Shown piece after piece: positions 13,283 to 27,878 of a stretch of 64,000 nucleotides of DNA; the first letter of the stretch is position 1, and each line of letters begins with the position of its first letter. This DNA is from Chamaelirium japonicum (taxonomy: Eukaryota; Streptophyta; Magnoliopsida; Liliales; Melanthiaceae). The notes below the pieces were generated by a model. That model saw only the letters and a program-made list of their open reading frames with translations, was not told where the DNA came from and searched no databases. Location of the stretch: contig CANTAL010000025.1 in the NCBI GenBank assembly GCA_947650365.1, positions 1,364,001 through 1,428,000 of the forward strand, read 5' to 3'. The position numbers and the translations under genes were made by a program.

Positions 13283-13974
13283 CGCACAAATGTAACCATT
13301 CTAATTCATTTGTACGATCCATTCTAATTCATTCGTACGATCCATTCTAATCCATTTGTACGATCCATTCTAATTCATTCGAATGATCCATTCAAATTCT
13401 TTCGCACGATCCATTATAATTCATTCGCACAAATGTATCCATTCTAATTCATTCGTACGATCCATTCTAATTTATTCATACGATCCATTCTAATTCATTC
13501 GTACGATCCATTCTAATTTATTCTCACGAATGTAACCTTTCTAATTCTTTTGTATTATCCATTCTAATCCATTCGTACGATCCATTCTAATCCATTCGTA
13601 CGATCCATTCTAATCCATTCGTACGATCCATTCTAATTCATTCGTACGATCCGTTCTAATTCATTCTCACATATGTAACCTTTGTAATTCATTTGTACGA
13701 GCCATTCTAATTCATTCATACGATCCATTCTAATCCATTCGTACGATCCATTCTAATTCATTTGTACGATCCATTCTAATTCATTCCTAAAATCCATTCT
13801 AATTCATTCGCATAATCCATTCTAATTCATTCGTACGATCCATTCTAATTCATTCGCACGATCCATTAGAATTCATTCGTACGATCCATTCTAATTTATT
13901 AGCACGAATGTATCCATTCTAATGCATTCGTACGATCCATTCTAATTCATTCGTATGATCCATTCTAATTCATT
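13283..13974 (+). repeat. 692-bp tandem duplication, first copy
   Basis: Starts at a CGCACAAATGTAACC 28-mer; the same ordered variants (CCATTTGTACGATCC, CATTCGAATGATCC, CATTATAATTC, the GTAACCTTT pair, CCTAAAATCC, CATTAGAATTC) repeat 692 bp later. A and C have this order at most once. Confidence 0.88.
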
Positions 13975-14666
13975 CGCACAAATATAACCATTCTAATTCA
14001 TTTGTACGATCCATTCTAATTCATTCGTACGATCCATTCTAATCCATTTGTACGATCCATTCTAATTCATTCGAATGATCCATTCAAATTCTTTCGCACG
14101 ATCCATTATAATTCATTCGCACAAATGTATCCATTCTAATTCATTCGTACGATCCATTCTAATTTATTCATACGATCCATTCTAATTCATTCGTACGATC
14201 CATTCTAATTTATTCTCACGAATGTAACCTTTCTAATTCTTTTGTATTATCCATTCTAATCCATTCGTACGATCCATTCTAATCCATTCGTACGATCCAT
14301 TCTAATCCATTCGTACGATCCATTCTAATTCATTCGTACGATCCGTTCTAATTCATTCTCACAAATGTAACCTTTGTAATTCATTTGTACGAGCCATTCT
14401 AATTCATTCATACGATCCATTCTAATCCATTCGTACGATCCATTCTAATTCATTTGTACGATCCATTCTAATTCATTCCTAAAATCCATTCTAATTCATT
14501 CGCATAATCCATTCTAATTCATTCGTACGATCCATTCTAATTCATTCGCACGATCCATTAGAATTCATTCGTACGATCCATTCTAATTCATTCGCACGAA
14601 TGTATCCATTCTAATGCATTCGTACGATCCATTCTAATTCATTCGTATGATCCATTCTAATCCATT
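13975..14666 (+). repeat. 692-bp tandem duplication, second copy
   Basis: Nearly identical to the preceding 692 bp (differences include CAAATATAACC for CAAATGTAACC at the start). It is unique to superunit B, so it is younger than the A/B split. Confidence 0.88.
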
Positions 14667-15342
14667 CGTATGATCCATTCTAATTCATTCGTACGATCCA
14701 TTCTAATTCATTCTCACAAATGTAACCTTTCTAATTCATTTGTATGATCCATTCTAATTCATTCGTACGATCCATTCTAATTCATTCGCATAAATGTATC
14801 CATTCTAATTCATTCATACGATCCATTCAAATTCATTCGTACGATCCATTCTAAATCGTTCGTATGATTCATTCTAATTCATTCGTACGATCCATTCTAA
14901 TTCATTCGCACGAATATAACCATTGTAATTCATTCGTACGATCCATTCTAATTCATTCCTACGATCCATTCTAATTCATTCACACGAATGTAACCATTCT
15001 AGTTCATTCCTACGATCCATTCTAATACATTCGCACAATCCATTCTAATTCATTCGTACGATCCATTCTAATTCATTCGCACGATTCATTAGAATTCATT
15101 CGTACGATCCATTCTAATTCATTCGCACGAATGTAACCATTCTAATGCATTCGTACGATCCATTCTAATTCATTCATACGATCCATTCTAATCCATTCGT
15201 ACGATCCATTCTAATTCATTCGTACGATCCATTCTAATTCATTCTCACAAATGTAACCTTTCTAATTCATTTGTATGATCCATTCTAATTCATTCGTGCG
15301 ATCCATTCTAATTCATTCGCACGAATGTATCCATTCTAATTC

Positions 15343-17754
15343 ATTCGTACAATCCATTCAAATTCATTCGCACGATCCATCCTAAATAATTCGTATGATT
15401 CATTTTAATTCATTCGTACGATCCATTCTAATTCATTCGCATGAATGTAATCATTCTAATTCATTCGTATGATCCATTCTAATTCATTCCTACGATCCAT
15501 TCTAATTCAATCGCACGAATGTAACCATTCTAATTCATTCATACGATCCATTCTAATTCATTCCTACGATCCATTCTAATTTATTCGCACGAATGTATCC
15601 ATTCTAATTCATTTGCACGATCCATTCTAATTCATTCCTATGATCCATTCTAATTCATTCGTACCATCCATTCTAATTCATTCGCACGAATGTATCTATT
15701 CTAATTCATTCGCACAAATGTATCCATTCTAATTCATTCGTACGATCCATTCTTATTCACTCATACGATCCATTCTAATTCATTTGCATGATCCATTCTA
15801 ATTTATTCCTATGATCCATTCTAATTCATTCGTACGATCCATTCTAATTCATTCGCTCGAATGTATCCATTCTAATTCATTCGTACGATCCATTCTAATT
15901 CATTCGAACAATCCATTCAGATTCATTCGCACAAATATATCCATTCAAATTCATTCGTACGATCCATTCTAATTAATTCGCACGATCCATTCTAATTCAG
16001 TCGTATGAATGTATCCATTTTAATTCATTCGTACGATCCATTCTAATTCGTACGATCCATTCTCATCTTTTCGTACGATCCATTCGTACGATCCATTCTA
16101 ATTCATTCGTATGAATGTAACCATTCTAATTCATTCGTACGATCCATTCTAATTCATTCCTACGATCCATTCTAATTCATTCGCACGAATGTATCCATTC
16201 TAATTCATTTGCACGATCCAATCTAATTCATTCCTATGATCCATTCTAATTCATTCGTACGATCCATTCTAATTCATTCGCTCGAATGTATCCATTCTAA
16301 TTCATTCGTACGATCCATTCTAATTCATTCGCACGATCCATTCTTATTCATTCGCACAATCCGTTCTAATTTATTCGCACAATCCGTTCTAATTCATTCG
16401 CACAATCTATTCTAATTCATTCGCACGATCCATTCAAATTCATTCGTACGATCCATTCTAATTCATTCGCATGATCCATTCGTACGATCCATTCTAATCC
16501 ATTCGTACGATCCATTCTAATTCATTCATACGATCCATTCTAATTCGTTCGTACTATCCATTCTAATTCGTTCGTACGATCCATTCTAATTAATTCGCAC
16601 GATCCATTCTAATTCATTCGCACGATCCATTCTAATTCATTCCTATGATCCATTCTAATTCATTCGTACGATCCATTCTAATTCAATCGTATGAATGTAT
16701 TCATTTTAATTCATTCGTACGATCCATTCTAATTCATTCGCACGAATGTAGTTATTCTAATTCATTTGTACGATCCATTCTAATTCATTCGTACGATCCA
16801 TTCTAATCCATTCGTACGATCCATTCTAATTCATACGAATGATCCATTCAAATTCTTACACACGATCCATTATAATTTATTCGCACAAATGTACCCATTC
16901 TAATTCATTCGCATGATCCATTCTAATTTATTCATACGATCCATTCTAATTCATCCGTACGATCCATTCTAATTCATTCTCACGAATGTAACCTTTCTAA
17001 TTCATTTGTATGATCCATTCTAACCCATTCGTACGATCCATTCTAATCCATTCGTACGATCCATTCTAATCCATTCGTATGATCCATTCTAATTCATTCG
17101 TACGATCCATTCTAATTCATTCTCCCAAATGTAACCTTTCTAATTCATTTGTACAATCCATTCTAATCCATTCGTACGATCCATTCTAATCCATTCGTAC
17201 GATCCATTCTAATCCATTCGTACGATCCATTCTAATTCATTCGCACGAATGTAACCATTCTAATTCATTCGTATGATCCATTCTAATTCATTCCTACGAT
17301 CCATTCTAATTCATTCGCAGAATCCATTCTAATTCATTCATACGATCCATTCTAATTCATTCGCACGATCCATTAGAATTCATTCGTACGATCCATTCTA
17401 ATTCATTCGCACGAATGTATCCATTCTAATGTATTCGTACGATCTATTCTAATTCATTCGTACGATCCATTCTAATCCATTCGTACGATTCATTCTAATT
17501 CATTCGCACGATCCATTCTAATTCATTCGTATGGTCCATTCTAATTTATTTGCACGAATATATGATCCATTCTAATTTATTCACAAGAATGTATCTATTC
17601 TAATTCATTCGTACAATCCATTCTAATTTATTCGTACAAATGTATCCATTCTAATTTATTCATACGATCCATTCTAATTCATTCGCACGATCCATTCTAA
17701 TTCATTCGTACGATCCATTCTAATTCATGCGCACGAATGTATCCATTCTAATTC
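15343..17754 (+). repeat. Subunit B2
   Basis: Matches A2 in marker order and is about 10 bp shorter (2,412 against 2,422 bp). It contains the 19-, 13- and 31-bp monomers in the same sequence. Confidence 0.8.
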
Positions 17755-19008
17755 ATTCGTACGATCCATTCAAATTCATTCGCACGATCCATTCTAAATC
17801 ATTCGTATGATTCATTCTAATTCATTCATACGATCCATTCTAATTCATTCGCACGAATGTAACCATTCTAATTCATTCGTACGATCCATTCTAATTCATT
17901 CCTACGATCCATTCTAATTCATTCGCACGAATGTAACCATTCTAATTCATTCGTACGATCTATTCTAATTCATTCCTATGATCCATTCTAATTCATTCGC
18001 ACGAATGTATCCATTCTAATTCATTTGCACGATTTATTCTAATTCATTCCTATGATCCATTCTAATTCATTCGTACGATCCATTCTAATTCATTCGCACG
18101 AATGTATCCATTCTAATTCATTCGCACAAATGTATCCATTCTAATTCATTCGTACGATCCATTCTTATTCACTCATACGATCCATTCTAATTCATTTGCA
18201 CGATCCATTCTAATTCATTGCTATGATCTATTCTAATTCATTCGCTCGAATGTATCCATTCTAATTCATTCGTACGATCCATTCTAATTCATTCGTACAA
18301 TCCATTCAGATTCATTCGCACAAATGTATCTATTCAAATTCATTCGTACGATCCATTCTAATTAATTCGCACGATCCATTCTAATTCAGTCGTATGAATG
18401 TATCCATTTTAATTGATTCGTACGATCCATTCTAATTCATACGATCCATTCTCATCCATTCCTACGATCCATTCTAATTCATTCGTACGAATGTAACCAT
18501 TCTAATTCATTTGTACGATCCATTCTAATTCATTCCTACGATCCATTCTAATTCATTCGCACGAATGTATCCATTCTAATTCATTTGCACGATCCATTCT
18601 AATCCATTCCTATAATCCATTCTAATTCATTCGTACGATTCATTCTAATTCATTCGCTCAAATGTATCCATTCTAATTCATTCGTACGATCTATTCTAAT
18701 TCATTCGTACGATCCATTCTAATCCATTCGTACGATCCATTCTAATTCATTCGTACAATGCGTTCTAATCCATTCGTACGATCCATTCTAATTCATTCGT
18801 ACGATCCATTCTAATTCATTTGTATGATCCATTCTAATTCATTCGTACAATCCATTCTAATTCAATCATACGATCCATTCTAATCCATTCTAATTTATTC
18901 GCTCGAATGTATCCGTTCTAATTCATTCGTACAATCCATTCTTATTCATTCATACGATCCATTCTAATTCATTCGCACGATCCATTCTAATTCAGTCATA
19001 TGAATGTA
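17755..19008 (+). repeat. Subunit B3, cut short by a strand switch
   Basis: Counterpart of A3; it ends at the same F-to-R junction, one monomer shorter. Confidence 0.8.
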
Positions 19009-19062
19009 TCATACGAATGAATTAGAATGGATTATGCGAATGAATTAAAATGGATCGTACAA
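18987..19062. repeat. Copied F-to-R junction, copy 3
   Basis: Superunit B counterpart. Confidence 0.88.
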
Positions 19063-21376
19063 ATGAATTAGAATGGATCATACGAATGGATTAGAATGGA
19101 TCGTACGAATGGATTAGAATGGATCGTACGAATCGATTAGAATGAATCGTACGAATAAATTAGAATGGATTGTACGAATGAATTAGAATGGATACATTCT
19201 TGCGAATAAATTAGAATGGATCGTATATTCGTGCAAATAAATTAGAAGGGATCGTATGAATGAATAAGAATGGATCATACGAATGAATTAGAATGGATTG
19301 TGCGAATGAATTAGAATGAGTCGTACAAAAGCATTAGAATGGATACATTCATGCGAATGAATTAGAATGGATCGGACGAATGAATTAGAATGGATCGTAC
19401 GAACGAATTAGAATGGATCGTACGAACGAATTAGAATGGATCGTACGAATGAATTAGAACGGATACATTCGAGCGAATGAATTAGAATGGATCATACGAA
19501 TGAATTAGAATGGATCATAGGAATGAATTAGAATGGATCATGCAAATGAATTAGAATGGATACATTCGTGCGAATGAATTAGAATGGATTGTAGGAATGA
19601 ATTAGAATGGATCGTACGAATGAATTACAATGGTTACATTCGTGCGAATGAATTAGAATGGATCGTACGAATAGATTAGAATGGATCGTACGAATGAATT
19701 AGAATGGATCATACAAATGAATCAGAAAGGTTACATTCATGAGAATGAATTAGAATGGATCGTACAAATGAATTAGAATGGATACATTCGAGCGAATGAA
19801 TTAGAATGGATCGTACGAATAAATTAGAATGGATCATAGGAATGAATTTGAATGGATCATGCAAATGAATTAGAATAGATACATTCGTGGGAATGTATTA
19901 GAATGGATCGTAGGAATGAATTAGAATGGATCGTACGAATGAATTAAAATGGTTACATTCGTGCGAATGAATTAGAATGGATCGTACGAATGAATTAGAA
20001 TGGATCGTACGAAAGAATTAGAATGGATCGTGCGAATAAATTAGAATGGATTGTACGAATGAATTAGAATGGATACATTCGTGCGAATGAATTAGAATGG
20101 ATCGGACGAATGAATTAGAATGGATCAGACGAATGAATTAGAATGGATCGTGTGAATGAATTAGAATGAATCGTACGAATGCATTAGAATGGATACAGTC
20201 GTACGAATGAATTAGAATGGATCGTACGAATGAATTAGAATGGATCGTGCGAAAGAATTAGAATGCATCGTACGAATGAATTAGAATGGTTCGTGCGAAT
20301 GAATTAGAATGGATCGTACGAATGAATTAGAATGGATACATACAAATGAATTAGAAAGGTTACATTCGTGAGAATGAATTAGAATGGACCGTACGAATGA
20401 ATTAGAATGGATCGTACAAATGAATTAGAATGGATACATTCGAGCGAATGAATTAGAATAGATCGTACGAATGAATTAGAATGGATCATACGAGTGAATT
20501 AGAATGGATCGTACGAATGAATTAGAATGGATCGTACGAATGGATTAGAATGGATCGTACGAATGGATTGGAATGGATCGTACGAATAAATTAGAATGGA
20601 TCGTACGAACGAATTAGAATGGATCGTACGAACGAATTAGAATGGATCGTATGAACGAATTAGAATGGATCGTACGAAAGAATTAGAATGGATACATTCG
20701 AGCGAATAAATTAGAATGGATCGTACGAATGAATTAGAATAGATCATAGGAATGAATTAGAATGGATCGTGCAAAAGAATTAGAATGTATACATTCATGC
20801 GAAAGAATTAGAATGGATCATAGGATTGAATTAGAATGGATCATATGAATGAATTAGAATGGTTACATTCGTGCGAATGAATTAGAATGGATCGTACGAA
20901 TGGATTAGAATGGATCGTACGAATGGATTAGAATGGACCGTACAAATGAATTAGAAAGGTTACATTTGTGAGAATGAATTAGAATGGATCGTACGAATGA
21001 ATTAGAATGGATCGTACGAATGGATTAGAATGGATCGTACGAATGAATTAGAATGGATCATACAAATGAATTAGAAAGGTTACATTCGTGAGAATGAATT
21101 AGAATGGATCGTACGAATAAAATTAGAATGGATCATGCGATTGAATTTGAATGGATCGTACGAATGAATTAGAATGGATCAAACGAATAAATTAGAATGG
21201 ATAGATTCGAGCGAATGAATTAGAATAGATCGTAGGAATGAATTAGAATGGATCATACGAATGAATTATAATGGATCGTGCGAATGAATTAGAATGGATT
21301 GTACGAATGAATTAGAATGGATACATTCGTGCGAATGAATTAGAATGGATCGGACGAATGAATTAGAATGAATCGT
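19009..21376 (-). repeat. Reverse block R3
   Basis: Reverse segment of superunit B, the uninterrupted counterpart of R1+R2. Ends at a perfect 46-bp palindrome. Confidence 0.95.
21059..21240 (-). repeat. 181-bp cassette, reverse copy in R3
   Basis: Superunit B counterpart of 10970-11151, with the same extra base, so inherited with the superunit. Confidence 0.85.
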
Positions 21377-21430
21377 ACGATTCATTCTAATTCATTCGTA
21401 CGATCCATTCTAATGCATTCGTATGATTCA
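21320..21430. repeat. Copied R-to-F junction, copy 2
   Basis: Superunit B copy; here the centre is a perfect palindrome of 46 bp. Confidence 0.85.
21354..21399. repeat. Perfect 46-bp palindrome at a strand switch
   Basis: Two 23-bp arms meet with no spacer at CGTACG (centre 21376/21377). After one mismatch on each side pairing resumes, so the real foldback is longer. Confidence 0.92.
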
Positions 21431-21692
21431 TTCTAATTTATTCACACGATCCATTCTAATTCATTCGTATGATCCATTCTAATTTATTTGCACAAATATA
21501 CGATCCATTCTAATTTATTCGCAAGAATGTATCCGTTCTAATTTATTCGTATAATCCATTCTAATTTATTCGTACATATGTATCCATTCTAATTTATTCA
21601 TACGATCCATTCTAATTCAATCAGACGATCCATTTTAATTCATTCGTACGATCCATTCTAATTCATTCGCACGAATGTATGCATTCTAATTC

Positions 21693-24305
21693 ATTCGTAT
21701 GATCCATTCAAATTCATTCGCACGATCCATTCTAAATCATTCGTATGATACATTCTAATTCATTCGTACAATCCATTCTAATTCATTCACATGAATGTGA
21801 CCATTCTAATTTATTCGTACGATCCATTCTAATTCATTCCTACGATCCATTCTAATTCATTCGCACGAATGTATCCATTCTAATTCATTTGCACAATCCA
21901 TTCTAATTCATTCCTATGATCCATTCTAATTCATTCGTACGATCCATTCTAATTCATTCGCACGAATATATCCATTCTAATTCATTCGCACAAATGTATC
22001 CATTCTAATTCATTCGTACGATCTATTCTTATTCACTCATACGATCCATTCTAATTCATTTGCACGATCCATTCTAATTCATTCCTATGATCCATTCTAA
22101 TTCATTCATACGATCCATTCGAATTCATTCGCTCGAATATATCCATTCTAATTCATTCGTACGATCCTTTCTAATTCAGTCGTACAATCCATTCAGATTC
22201 ATTCGCACAAATGTATCCATTCAAATTCATTCGTACGATCCATTCTAATTAATTCGCACGATCCATTCAAATTCACTCTTATGAATGTATCCATTTTAAT
22301 TCATTCGTACGATCCATTCTAATTCGTACGATCCATTCTCATCCATTCGTACGATCCATTCTAATCCATTCGTACGATCCATTCTAATTCATTCGTACGA
22401 ATGTAACCATTCTAATTCATTCGTACGATCCATTCTAATTCATTCCTTCGATCCATTCTAATTCATTCGCATGAATGTATCCATTCTAATTCATTTGCTC
22501 GATCCATTCTAATTCATTCCTATGATCCATTCTAATTCATTCGTACGATCCATTCTAATTTATTTGCTCGAATGTATCCATTCTAATTCATTCGTACGAT
22601 CTATTCTAATTCATTCGTACGATCCATTCTAATCCATTTGTATGATCCATTCTAATTCATTTGTATAATGCGTTCTAATCCATTCGTACGATCCCTTCTA
22701 ATTCATTCGTACGATCCATTCTAATTCATTTTTACGATCCTTTCAAATTCATTCGTACGATCCATTCTAATTCAATCGTACAATCTATTCTAATCCATTC
22801 TAATTCATTCGCTCGAATGTATCCATTCTAATTCATTCGTATGATCCATTCTTATTCATTCATACGATCCATTCTAATTCATTCGCAAGATCCATTCTAA
22901 TTCATTCGCACAATCCGTTCTAATTCATTCGCACAATCCATTCTAATTCATTCGCACAAATGTATCCATTCTAATTCATTCGTATGATCCATTCTAATTC
23001 ATTCGTACGATCCATTCTAATTCATTTGCATGATCCATTCGCACGATCCATTCTAATCCATTCGTACGATCCATTCTAATTCATTCATACGATCCATTCT
23101 AATTCGTTCGTACGATCAATTCTAATTCGTTCGTACGATCCATTCTAATTCATTCGCACGATCCATTCTAATTCATTTGTACGATCCATTCTAATTCATT
23201 CCTATGATCCATTCTAATTCATTCGTACGATCCATTCTAATTCATTCGTACGATCCATTCTAATTCAGTCGTATGAATGTATCCATTTTAATTCATTCGT
23301 ACGATCCATTCTAATTCATTCGCACAAATGTAACCATTCTAATTCATTTGTACGATCCATTCTAATTCATTCGTACGATCCATTCTAATCCATTCGTACG
23401 ATCCATTCTAATTCATTCGTACGATCCATTCTAATCCATTCGTACGATCCATTCTAATTCATTCGCATAATCCATTCTAATTCATTCGTACGATCCATTC
23501 TAATTCATTCGCACGATCCATTAGAATTCATTCGTACGATCCATTCTAATTCATTCGCACGAATGTATCCATTCTAATGCATTCGTACGATCCATTCTAA
23601 TTCATTCGTATGATCCATTCTAATCCATTCGTCTGATCCATTCTAATTCATTCGTACGATCCATTTTAATTCATTCTCACAAATGTAACCTTTCTAATTC
23701 ATTTGTATGATCCATTCTAATTCATTCGTACGATCCATTCTAATTCATTCGCACAAATGTATCCATTCTAATTCATTCGTACGATCCATTCAAATTCATT
23801 CGTACGATCCATTCTAAATCATTCGTATGATTCATTCTAATTCATTCGTACGATCCATTCTAATTCATTCGCACGAATGTAACCATTGTAATTCATTCGT
23901 ACGATCCATTCTAATTCATTCCTACGATCCATTCTAATTCATTCACACGAATGTAACCATTCTAGTTCATTCCTACGATCCATTCTAATTCATTCGCACA
24001 ATCCATTCTAATTCATTTGTACGATCCATTCTAATTCATTCGCACGATTTATTAGAATTCATTCGTACGATCCATTCTAATTCATTCGCACGAATGTAAC
24101 CATTCTAATGCATTCGTACGATCCATTCTAATTCATTCATACGATCCATTCTAATCCATTCGTACGATCCATTCTAATTCATTCGTATGATCCATTCTAA
24201 TTCATTCTCACAAATGTAACCTTTCTAATTCATTTGTGTGATCCATTCTAATTCATTCGTACGATCCATTCTAATTCATTCGCACGAATGTATCCATTCT
24301 AATTC
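21693..24305 (+). repeat. Subunit C1 with a ~434-bp deletion
   Basis: 2,613 bp against 3,047 bp in A1. The missing part is the stretch equivalent to about 1760-2190 of A1, which includes the CATTCGAATGATCC variant and two GTAACCTTT 28-mers. The join lies near 23395-23460. Confidence 0.8.
23380..23465 (+). repeat. Deletion join in superunit C
   Basis: Here a CTAATCC unit, a consensus unit and another CTAATCC unit lead straight into CGCATAATCC. A and B have about 434 bp more between the equivalent points (about 1745-2210 in A). Both sides are alternating CTAATCC/consensus units, which would allow unequal exchange. Confidence 0.8.
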
Positions 24306-26681
24306 ATTCGTACAATCCATTCAAATTCATTCGCACGATCCATCCTAAATAATTCGTATGATTCATTTTAATTCATTCGTACGGTCCATTCTAATTCATT
24401 CGCACGAATGTAATCATTCTAATTCATTCATACGATCCATTCTAATTCATTCCTACAACCCATTCTAATTCAATCGCACGAATGTAACCATTCTAATTCA
24501 TTCGTACGATCTATTCTAATTCATTCCTACGATCCATTCTAATTTATTCGCACGAATGTATCCATTCTAATTCATTTGCACGATCCATTCTAATTCATTC
24601 CTATGATCCATTCTAATTCATTCGTACGATCCATTCTAATTCATTCGCACGAATGTATCTATTCTAATTCATTCGCACAAATGTATCCATTCTAATTCAT
24701 TCGTACGATCCATTCTTATTCACTCATACGATCCATTCTAATTCATTTGCATGATCCATTCTAATTCATTCCTATGATCCATTCTAATTCATTCGTACGA
24801 TCCATTCTAATTCATTCGCTCGAATATATCCATTCTAATTCATTCGTAAGATCCATTCTAATTCATTCGAACAATCCATTCAGATTCATTCGCACAAATA
24901 TATCCATTCAAATTCATTCGTACGATCCATTCTAATTAATTCGCACGATCCATTCTAATTCAGTCGTATGAATGTATCCATTTTAATTCATTCGTACGAT
25001 CCATTCTAATTCGTACGATCCATTCTCATCTTTTCGTACGATCCATTCTAATCCATTCGTACGATCCATTCTAATTCATTCGTATGAATGTAACCATTCT
25101 AATTCATTCGTACGATCCATTCTAATTCATTCCTACGATCCATTCTAATTCATTCGCACGAATGTATCCATTCTAATTCATTTGCACGATCCATTCTAAT
25201 TCATTCCTATGATCCATTCTAATTCATTCGTACGATCCATTCTAATTCATTCGCTCGAATGTATCCATTCTAATTCATTCGTACGATCCATTCTAATTCA
25301 TTCGCACGATCCATTCTAATTCATTCGCACAATCCGTTCTAATTCATTCGCACAATCCGTTCTAATTCATTCGCACAATCTATTCTAATTCATTCGCACG
25401 ATCCATTCAAATTCATTCGTATGATCCTTTCTAATTCATTTGCATGATCCATTCGTATGATCCATTCTAATCCATTCGTACGATCCATTCTAATTCGTTC
25501 GTACGATCCATTCTAATTCGTTCGTACGATCCATTCTAATTCATTCGCACGATCCATTCTAATTCATTCGCACGATCCATTCTAATTCATTCCTATGATC
25601 CATTCTAATTCATTCGTACGATCCATTCTAATTCAATCGTATGAATGTATTCATTTTAATTCATTCGTACGATCCATTCTAATTCATTCGCACGAATGTA
25701 ACTATTCTAATTCATTTGTATGATCCATTCTAATTCATTCGTACGATCCATTCTAATCCATTCGTACGATCCATTCTAATTCATACGAATGATCCATTCA
25801 AATTCTTTCGCACGATCCATTATAATTCATTCGCACAAATGTATCCATTCTAATTCATTCGCATGATCCATTCTAATTTATTCATACGATCCATTCTAAT
25901 ACATTCGTACGATCCATTCTAATTCATTCTCACGAATGTAACCTTTCTAATTCATTTGTATGATCCATTCTAATCCATTCGTACGATCCATTCTAATCCA
26001 TTCGTACGATCCATTCTAATCCATTCGTATGATCCATTCTAATTCATTCGTACGATCCATTCTAATTCATTCTCCCAAATGTAACCTTTCTAATTCATTT
26101 GTACGATCCATTCTAATCCATTCGTACGATCCATTCTAATCCATTCGTACGATCCATTCTAATTCATTCGCACGAATGTAACCATTCTAATTCATTCGTA
26201 TGATCCATTCTAATTCATTCCTACGATCCATTCTAATTCATTCGCAGAATCCATTCTAATTCATTCATACGATCCATTCTAATTCATTCGCATGATCCAT
26301 TAGAATTCATTCGTACGATCCATTCTAATTCATTCGCACGAATGTATCCATTCTAATGTATTCGTACGATCTATTCTAATTCATTCGTACGATCCATTCT
26401 AATCCATTCGTACGATTCATTCTAATTCATTCGCACGATCCACTCTAATTCATTCGTATGATCCATTCTAATTTATTTGCACGAATATATGATCCATTCT
26501 AATTTATTCACAAGAATGTATCTATTATAATTCATTCGTACAATCCATTCTAATTTATTCGTACAAATGTATCCATTCTAATTTATTCATACGATCCATT
26601 CTAATTCATTCGCACGATCCATTCTAATTCATTCGTACGATCCATTCTAATTCATGCGCACGAATGTATCCATTCTAATTC
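24306..26681 (+). repeat. Subunit C2
   Basis: 2,376 bp, 46 bp (two monomers) shorter than A2, otherwise in the same marker order. Its last ~820 bp lie inside the first copy of the 2-kb tandem duplication. Confidence 0.78.
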
Positions 26682-27878
26682 ATTCGTACGATCCATTCAA
26701 ATTCATTCGCAGGATCCATTCTAAATCATTCGTATGATTCATTCTAATTCATTCATACGATCCATTCTAATTCATTCGCACGAATGTAACCATTCTAATT
26801 CATTCGTACGATCCATTCTAATTCATTCCTACGATCCATTCTAATTCATTCGCACGAATGTAACCATTCTAATTCATTCGTACGATCCATTCTAATTCAT
26901 TCCTATGATCCATTCTAATTCATTTGCATGAATGTATCCATTCTAATTCATTTGCACGATTCATTCTAATTCATTCCTATGATCCATTCTAATTCATTCG
27001 TACGATCCATTCTAATTCATTCGCACGAATGTATCCATTCTAATTCATTCGCACAAATGTATCCATTCTAATTCATTCGTACGATCCATTCTTATTCACT
27101 CATACGATCCATTCTAATTCATTTGCACGATCCATTCTAATTCATTGCTATGATTTATTCTAATTCATTCGTACGATCCATTCTAATTCATTCGCTCGAA
27201 TGTATCCATTCTAATTCATTCGTACGATCCATTCTAATTCATTCGTACAATCCATTCAGATTCATTCGCACAAATGTATCTATTCAAATTCATTCGTACG
27301 ATCCATTCTAATTAATTCGCACGATCCATTCTAATTCAGTCGTATGAATGTATCCATTTTAATTGATTCGTACGATCTATTCTAATTCGTACGATCCATT
27401 CTCATCCATTCGTACGATCCATTCTAATTCATTTGTACGAATGTAACCATTCTAATTCATTTGTACGATCCATTCTAATTCATTCCTACGATCCATTCTA
27501 ATTCATTCGCACGAATGTATCCATTCTAATTCATTTGCACGATCCATTCTAATCCATTCCTATAATCCATTCTAATTCATTCGTACGATTCATTCTAATT
27601 CATTCGCTCAAAAGTATCCATTCTAATTCATTCGTACGATTTATTCTAATTCATTCGTACGATCCATTCTAATCCATTCGTACGATCCATTCTAATTCAT
27701 TCGTACAATGCGTTCTAATCCATTCGTATGATCCATTCTAATTCATTCGTACGATCCATTCTAATTCATTTGTATGATCCATTCTAATTCATTCGTACAA
27801 TCCATTCTAATTCAATCATACGATCCATTCTAATCCATTCTAATTTATTCGCTCGAATGTATCCATTCTAATTCATTC
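25861..27878 (+). repeat. 2-kb tandem duplication in C, first copy
   Basis: Begins at GCATGATCCATTC and covers the end of subunit C2 and the C3 part. The same run restarts at 27879. At 27878 the sequence jumps from the CGCTCGAATGTATCC unit straight back to the GCATGATCC unit. Confidence 0.88.

Larger units (their letters stand above)
11604..15342 (+). repeat. Subunit B1, enlarged by a 692-bp duplication
   Basis: 3,739 bp long; subtracting the 692-bp tandem duplication gives 3,047 bp, the same as A1. This agreement supports the boundaries of both. Confidence 0.8.
11288..19008 (+). repeat. Forward block F3
   Basis: Tail of superunit A (to 11603) and subunits B1-B3, all forward. Confidence 0.95.
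11604..21692 (+). repeat. Higher-order repeat superunit B
   Basis: Aligned by eye to superunit A from its first base; over the first ~660 bp I count five substitutions, three of them at CpG positions. It has a 692-bp tandem duplication (13283-14666) that A and C lack, and a single uninterrupted reverse segment (19009-21376). Without the duplication it would be about 9.4 kb, close to A without its own insertion. Confidence 0.9.
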
